Shown: piece after piece, positions 3,708 through 5,549 of the stretch
How the letters are laid out: each line of letters starts with the position of its first letter
Position numbering within the stretch: the first letter of the stretch is position 1
The notes under the pieces: generated by a model
Told to the model about the DNA's origin: nothing
The model's input: the letters and a program-made list of their open reading frames with translations, nothing else
Database searches by the model: none
Made by a program: the position numbers and the translations under genes
Source of the DNA: an uncultured Roseburia sp.
Lineage (GTDB): Bacteria > Bacillota > Clostridia > Lachnospirales > Lachnospiraceae
Assembly (NCBI GenBank): GCA_947384095.1
Contig: CANDFU010000146.1
Coordinates: 1-5,549, forward strand
DNA length: 5,549 nucleotides
Reading direction: 5' to 3'

Positions 3708-5549
3708 TCACTGTAATAGCTTCAGCACGGTCTGTTTTTCCAGATTTGCCTGCGCCATGACAGCCAGATTTGCCTGTTCAAGAATCTGATCGCAGGAATA
3801 CGCCACCATCTCATCTGCTATGTCGGCATCCGAAAGGCTGCTTTCAGACGCCGACACGTTCTCACCTGTAATGGCATTGGCAGCATACAGATGCTCAAGT
3901 GCGTTCTGATAGCTGCCGTAGCGGCTTCTTTGCCTGGAAACATAACTGATAGCCCGGTCGCACGATGAGATTACCTTTTCCGCACCGCTGTGACTTAGCA
4001 CATTCAAAACCGTTTTTTTGCCAAAGACCGCCGCGGTACGCATATCGGCATAATTGATCCGAAAACAGTTTCCGCTGTACGGACCCACCTGCAGACGGAT
4101 AAAACCGTTTTTGACGGACGACAATCCGCCGCCTGCGCCGCCGGAAGATGACGCGTTTCCCCCCGTCTGCCCATTCAGTCTGAGAAACCACGCATCACTG
4201 TTTCCCTTGTTTTTGCCCGCGAGATCCTCGTCGTTGGAGCTGCTGTTGCCGCCGAGCAGAATATCGCCGTTTCCATCTTCAAAGATGAAATTGAAAGCAT
4301 CGTTTCCGCTTCCGCCATGCACTTCATCCCAGATTATGTCACCGGAGTCCTTATCAATCATAAATACCCATGCATTCTCCCCGGAATACCCGGGCTTTGA
4401 AGTTACATCCCTGTCCATTGCGCCAACTTTTCCGGCAATGACAAAACCGTTTTCTGTTTCAACCACACAATTGCCAAAGTCATCTTTGCTGCTCCCATAC
4501 GATCTGCTCCAGACAGGGGTCAGGTTTTTGTCCAGCTTCATGACCCAGATATTATCGCCGTTTGCCTCGTCGGTTGAGGGTGCATCTGTTCCGGCCGTAT
4601 CCGATATTCTGGCTTTTCCGACCACGATATACTCTCCGGCAGCGGTTTCTATAATCTGGCTGATGTTTTCTCCGCTGTTGTGAAATACGCCGGGAGCATG
4701 GTCGTCCCCGAACCGCAGTATCTTTTCAACATCCCCATTTTTGTCAAACTTCGTTATAAAGGCACTGTGACTGCCGTTTCCGATGACTTCCGTCGGCGGC
4801 CTGTCGATACTGCCATCGTTGTTGCTCTGCACGAAATCCATCGTCAGCGTATAGTTTCCACCGATGTATCCGCCATCCGATGTAGGATAAAGTTTGGAAA
4901 TTTGTTCGTTCCCGTCGCCGCCGACCCGATATGCTTTTTTCTCAAAAGCATCATAATCATCATTCGGGTTGACCGCAGGGTCGATCACCAGCATAATTGC
5001 ATCCCTGCCGCCCAGGGCCGCTCCGCCCAGAGGATCGCCCCTCCCATCCCTGATGCCGTCCCCGTCAAACGACTGAATGGAGAGAAAGACATGCCCGCTG
5101 CCATCCTGCATGAGAAATGCATTATTGGCATTGTTGTCTGTGCCGGTGCACTGAAACCGGTACGTCCATGCAATGCTTCCATCTGCATCCAGCTTTGTCA
5201 GAAAAGGACTCCCGCTGCTGTGTCCCACTGCCAGATAGCCGCCGTCTGCCGTGGCAGTAATGGAATTAAAGGTTTCTCTTCCAGTTTCTTCTACCTTTAC
5301 CTTCCACAAAACCTCACCGTCTGTCCCGATTTTGGTGACCCATCCGTTATGCATCCCTGTTGTCAGGCCGGCGCCGTCCAGATCCAGATCATTGCTGTTT
5401 GTGCTTCCGCAGAATACGATGGTGCCGTCGGGATTACAGATGGCGCTTCCCATGGAATCATTCCCGGAACCGCCATAAGTAGCGCGTTTCGAGAGCGCGT
5501 CAGAGACATCGGCGTCTACCACGGATCCCGTACCGCCGCTGCCGCCTCC
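3708..5549 (-). CDS. Flagellin-like protein with inserted seven-bladed beta-propeller (C-terminal 613 residues, N-terminus beyond right edge)
   Basis: The frame is open from base 5549 to TGA 3708-3710. No start codon with a ribosome site is visible, so the true start lies outside; the GTG at 5522 is internal to a Gly/Ser linker context. Numbering from the edge: residues 1-9 are a Gly/Ser linker, ~25-459 are seven Gly/Asp-rich repeats, 460-475 are a second Gly/Ser linker, and ~479-613 match the flagellin C-terminal domain. That domain shows FIRLQVGPYSG, YADMRTAA, AISYVSRQRSRYG, QNALEH, ENVSASES, DADIADEM, AQAN and final VLKLL. Flagellins are exported by the flagellar type III apparatus and polymerise into the filament through N- and C-terminal helices. 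The insertion sits where the surface-exposed variable D2/D3 region normally lies. No flagellar neighbours are visible. Whether it is a full flagellin depends on the unseen N-terminus. Alternatives are a minor flagellin or a filament-associated protein. Confidence 0.88.
   Translation of the reverse strand, partial: GGGSGGTGSVVDADVSDALSKRATYGGSGNDSMGSAICNPDGTIVFCGSTNSNDLDLDGAGLTTGMHNGWVTKIGTDGEVLWKVKVEETGRETFNSITATADGGYLAVGHSSGSPFLTKLDADGSIAWTYRFQCTGTDNNANNAFLMQDGSGHVFLSIQSFDGDGIRDGRGDPLGGAALGGRDAIMLVIDPAVNPNDDYDAFEKKAYRVGGDGNEQISKLYPTSDGGYIGGNYTLTMDFVQSNNDGSIDRPPTEVIGNGSHSAFITKFDKNGDVEKILRFGDDHAPGVFHNSGENISQIIETAAGEYIVVGKARISDTAGTDAPSTDEANGDNIWVMKLDKNLTPVWSRSYGSSKDDFGNCVVETENGFVIAGKVGAMDRDVTSKPGYSGENAWVFMIDKDSGDIIWDEVHGGSGNDAFNFIFEDGNGDILLGGNSSSNDEDLAGKNKGNSDAWFLRLNGQTGGNASSSGGAGGGLSSVKNGFIRLQVGPYSGNCFRINYADMRTAAVFGKKTVLNVLSHSGAEKVISSCDRAISYVSRQRSRYGSYQNALEHLYAANAITGENVSASESSLSDADIADEMVAYSCDQILEQANLAVMAQANLEKQTVLKLLQ
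3711..4115 (-). other. Flagellin C-terminal (D1/D0) domain
   Basis: This covers residues ~479-613 of the partial protein. Landmarks in the usual order are LQVG (486-489), ADM (501-503), VSRQRSRYGSYQN (537-549), LEH (551-553), EN (563-564), SES (568-570), DADIADEM (574-581), QILEQA (588-593), AQAN (599-602) and VLKLLQ (608-613). The C-terminal ~85 residues would form the coiled D0/D1 helix that packs in the filament core and is bound by the export chaperone FliS. Departures from the consensus are Ala for Arg in QNRLEH, SSLSD for SRIRD, and three cysteines (495, 530, 586). Confidence 0.9.
4125..4172 (-). other. C-side Gly/Ser linker between propeller and flagellin domain
   Basis: Residues 460-475 run GQTGGNASSSGGAGGG. 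This low-complexity stretch ends the last propeller repeat and precedes the flagellin C-terminal domain. It matches in style the linker at the right edge (residues 1-9, 5523-5549). A flexible tether on both sides is what a folded domain inserted into a helical filament subunit would need. Confidence 0.8.
4173..5477 (-). other. Seven-repeat beta-propeller domain
   Basis: Residues ~25-459 hold seven repeats of 46-80 residues with the loose pattern YGGSGND, then a hydrophobic strand, DGGY-type turn, a short Gly-containing strand, Ser/Asn/Asp-rich loop, D-x-W-V-x-K-L-D-x-x-G and W. Approximate units are 25-82, 83-128, 129-206, 207-278, 279-347, 348-407 and 408-459. The clearest signatures are YGGSGND (25-31), TADGGYLAVG (100-109), TSDGGY (223-228), NIWVMKLDKN (333-342), NAWVFMID (392-399), HGGSGND (411-417) and DAWFLRLN (452-459). 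Such repeats resemble delta-60/DUF5122-like or PQQ-like propellers; I cannot assign one family with certainty. No catalytic residues are recognised. The repeat copies differ in codons as well as residues, so they are old. Confidence 0.75.
5523..5549 (-). other. N-side Gly/Ser linker at window edge
   Basis: The first nine visible codons read GGGSGGTGS, directly before VVDADVSDALSKR and the first propeller repeat. The linker mirrors the one at 4125-4172. It suggests that a separate N-terminal domain, expected to be flagellin D0/D1, lies just outside the window. Confidence 0.7.

Noticed and set aside
4054..4683. Plus-strand open frame of 209 codons
   Set aside because: It is antisense to the propeller and flagellin region. 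The translation is Ser/Pro-rich, as expected from the reverse of Gly/Asp/Ser-rich codons, and no ribosome site is seen.
1..5549. CRISPR array, tRNA, rRNA or phage attachment site
   Set aside because: No regularly spaced repeats, cloverleaf-like segments or rRNA-like stretches were noticed on reading either strand.

Overview
The window looks like chromosomal DNA of an anaerobic, potentially motile member of the Clostridia, most likely Lachnospiraceae. The partial Rel protein at the left edge reads like Lachnospiraceae Rel through both catalytic domains. Promoters are of the sigma-A type and ribosome binding sites are purine-rich. Composition is mid-GC in genes and AT-rich between them. The taxonomic call is recalled family resemblance, not a search result.

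Layout, left to right. Bases 1-1077 (minus) hold the first 359 codons of a bifunctional (p)ppGpp synthetase/hydrolase (Rel), cut by the left edge, with a near-consensus promoter at 1119-1147. Bases 1179-3006 (minus) hold three co-directional genes read right to left: a five-helix membrane protein, a 63-residue XRE-type repressor-like protein, and a GNAT acetyltransferase carrying a degenerate HAD-like N-terminal region. A strong promoter at 3097-3125 drives the first two, and read-through into the third is plausible. Bases 3007-3304 are a divergent promoter region. A second promoter at 3221-3249 drives a small three-helix membrane protein on the plus strand (3305-3583). Bases 3584-3707 contain no gene. 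They hold a GC-rich, hairpin-forming segment bounded by a 9-base direct repeat, between two convergent genes.

Bases 3708-5549 (minus) are the most remarkable part. This is a 613-residue piece of a protein whose N-terminus lies beyond the right edge. Its last ~135 residues are a flagellin C-terminal (D1/D0) domain. The preceding ~435 residues are seven divergent copies of a Gly/Asp-rich beta-propeller repeat, flanked on both sides by Gly/Ser linkers. The architecture suggests a flagellin whose surface-exposed variable region has been replaced by a seven-bladed beta-propeller, displayed along the filament. The prediction to test is that a flagellin N-terminal domain sits just upstream on the minus strand.

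Nothing ties the blocks into one pathway. Rel is housekeeping stringent-response machinery. The membrane/XRE pair resembles small self-regulated membrane-protein operons of Firmicutes. The flagellin-propeller gene stands apart from any visible flagellar operon.
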